DNA of 64,000 nucleotides, from contig NC_053112.1 of assembly GCF_010015445.1 (NCBI RefSeq), positions 38,514,665 through 38,578,664 of the forward strand, written 5' to 3'. This DNA is from Perca fluviatilis (taxonomy: Eukaryota; Chordata; Actinopteri; Perciformes; Percidae). Shown here piece after piece: positions 62,749 to 64,000 of the stretch (position 1 is its first letter; each line of letters begins with the position of its first letter). The position numbers and the translations under genes are program-made. The notes under the pieces are model-generated. The model had not been told where the DNA came from and searched no databases. It saw nothing but the letters and a program-made list of their open reading frames with translations.

Positions 62749-63243
62749 CAGTGGTGGAATGTAACTAAGTACATTTACTCAAGTACTGTACTTAAGTACA
62801 AATTTGAGATACTTGTATTTTCCTTGAGTCTTTTCTTCTCATGCTACTTTCTACTTCTAGTCCGAGAGAAATATTATACTTTTTACTCCACTGCATTAAT
62901 CTGTTACAGCTTAAGTTACTAGTTACTTTACAAATTAAGATTTTTGCACACAAAACACATAGTCGTTTATAAAATATGAGGTTTTATTATAAATGAAACT
63001 ACCCAACAATATACAGACCTACAAGTATAGCTGAAATTATTAAACGATTAAACACAGAACAGTTTGGATCGTTTCCAGTTACTTTTAATACTTTAAGTAA
63101 ATTTTCCTGATGATACTTTCATACTTTTACTCAAGTAACATTTTCAATGCAGGACTTTTACTTGTAACAGAGGTTTTTTTTGTTACAGTGTGGTATCGGC
63201 ACTTTTACTTAAGTTAAGGATCTGAATACTTCTTCCACCACTG
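62749..63243. mobile_element. Non-autonomous hAT element, complete (495 bp)
   Basis: The ends CAGTGGTGGAATG and CTTCCACCACTG are flanked by a perfect 8-bp duplication CCATTAGG at 62741-62748 and 63244-63251. The interior is rich in 'actcaagtac' and 'acttaag' motifs and lacks a transposase. Best-preserved member of a family with fragments at 42850, 49570 and 50786. Confidence 0.93.
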
Positions 63244-63348
63244 CCATTAGGCCCAACAAAAGTCTCAAAGTGCTGTATTAGTAAACTATTTCCATGCCAT
63301 TGATGTGTGCAGGGAGTCAGCAGGACGTCCGCCAGAGGAGAACTCTAA

Positions 63349-63617
63349 TAGCCTAGAAATCTAGACGTACCCTATTGGCAGCAAATGTAATTTTATGTAA
63401 TTGGCAACTCTCCAAACCAAACTCTAGTCAGGCCAATCACATTGTGTATAGAGTCGGTGGGCGGGCTTAATATGATAACTCTGGAACACTTGGAGTTCAG
63501 CTTTTCTTCGAGAAGAGAACAAAGAACGGCACTGAAGTCATTCTTAAAGAATTGAGCCCTGCCAATGGTGAATTCCCAGACCCAACATCTTGATGTGGGT
63601 CTGGCTTGTCAGGCTAG
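63349..63617. mobile_element. Small inverted-repeat element, hAT-like (269 bp)
   Basis: 'TAGCCTAGAAATCTAGACG' at the left pairs loosely with 'GTCTGGCTTGTCAGGCTAG' at the right. The flanks AACTCTAA (63341-63348) and AACCCTAA (63618-63625) match 7/8. The interior has 'ccagacccaacatcttgatg' near the right end and no ORF of note. Confidence 0.6.
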
Positions 63618-63741
63618 AACCCTAATGCACGTGCTCAGACAAAATCGAAATGTGGCAGCTGAGGAAGCCGGAAGAACTTCTTCAGCATATGCATCCAGCA
63701 AGAAACTCTCATTTGAATCAACGGGGAACACTTACAGTTTC

Positions 63742-64000
63742 TTAAAGGAGAACTCCAGCCAATTTTTACGTTAATCTTGATTGCTATATGTGTAGGAGTA
63801 CTGCCGATAGCAAAAAAAACGAGCCGAATCGGTGCTAGCAACAGGGAGCTGCTGCAGCTAATGCCAAGAGCTCCCACTCAGCTAAAACGGCAGTTATGGG
63901 GGCATAAGATAAAGAGTGTCTTTGTGCCTCTTAACAGACACAAAATGCAATTAAAATGTCTGTGCAACATGAACAGGGACCTTACATGACAACAAGATGC
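63742..64000 (+). mobile_element. TTAA element cut by the window edge
   Basis: TTAA at 63742-63745 is followed by AGGAGAACTCCAGCC, the same TTAAAGG-type terminus as the elements at 5038, 28230 and 57736. The body includes 'gctagcaacagggagctgct' and 'acacaaaatgcaattaaaat'. The right end lies beyond 64000. Confidence 0.6.

Overview
This window looks like a gene desert (or the inside of a very large intron) from a ray-finned fish, most likely a percomorph teleost. The evidence is indirect: dense (CA/GT)n microsatellites, Tc1 elements with a DD34E transposase, an L2/CR1/Rex1-group LINE end, tRNA-derived SINEs, and many small hAT and TTAA-flanked non-autonomous DNA transposons of the kind that fill percomorph genomes. 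I found no intact host protein-coding gene, no tRNA or rRNA gene, and nothing prokaryotic. The only recognisable protein-coding sequences are three decayed transposon genes: two Tc1 transposases (34.5-35.5 kb minus, 55.9-56.5 kb plus) and the C-terminal end of a LINE reverse transcriptase (46.1-46.8 kb minus).

Layout. 1-5 kb: repeat fragments, a perfect 67-bp direct duplication, a (GT)n array, then mostly single-copy DNA. 5-13 kb: dense transposons (a TTAA element nested in an older repeat, a 406-bp hAT, a TTAA element carrying a 46-bp minisatellite, a 685-bp terminal-repeat element, a 770-bp hAT, a SINE, and a V-SINE-like fragment). 13-19.6 kb: mostly single copy, with one TTAA element, a ~110-bp (GT)n array and the best candidate conserved non-coding block (about 17.2-17.5 kb). 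19.6-25.6 kb: a hAT relative with a SINE inside it, a nested pair of repeats, a 629-bp hAT with a large internal palindrome, and a foldback element. 25.6-34 kb: single-copy stretches, a second copy of the minisatellite-bearing TTAA element in the opposite orientation, and a (CA)n/telomere-like cluster. 34.2-35.8 kb: a complete-length Tc1 element. 36-45 kb: AT-rich tandem repeats, a foldback element disrupted by a hAT, and more foldbacks. 45.5-51 kb: a hAT, a LINE end, a hAT inside a hAT, and a split local duplication. 51-64 kb: a foldback element, an internally deleted Tc1, further TTAA and hAT elements, and microsatellites.

The most solid results are the transposon boundaries. Several hAT elements have exact or near-exact 8-bp target duplications. 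Two Tc1 elements sit between TA dinucleotides. Members of five TTAA-flanked groups share the same TTAAAG terminus. One TTAA element (5038-5534) has a matching empty site elsewhere in the window (43435-43438), which shows its insertion point directly. The single-copy blocks between the transposons are the only places where host function (enhancers or non-coding exons) might lie; candidates are listed but none is proven.
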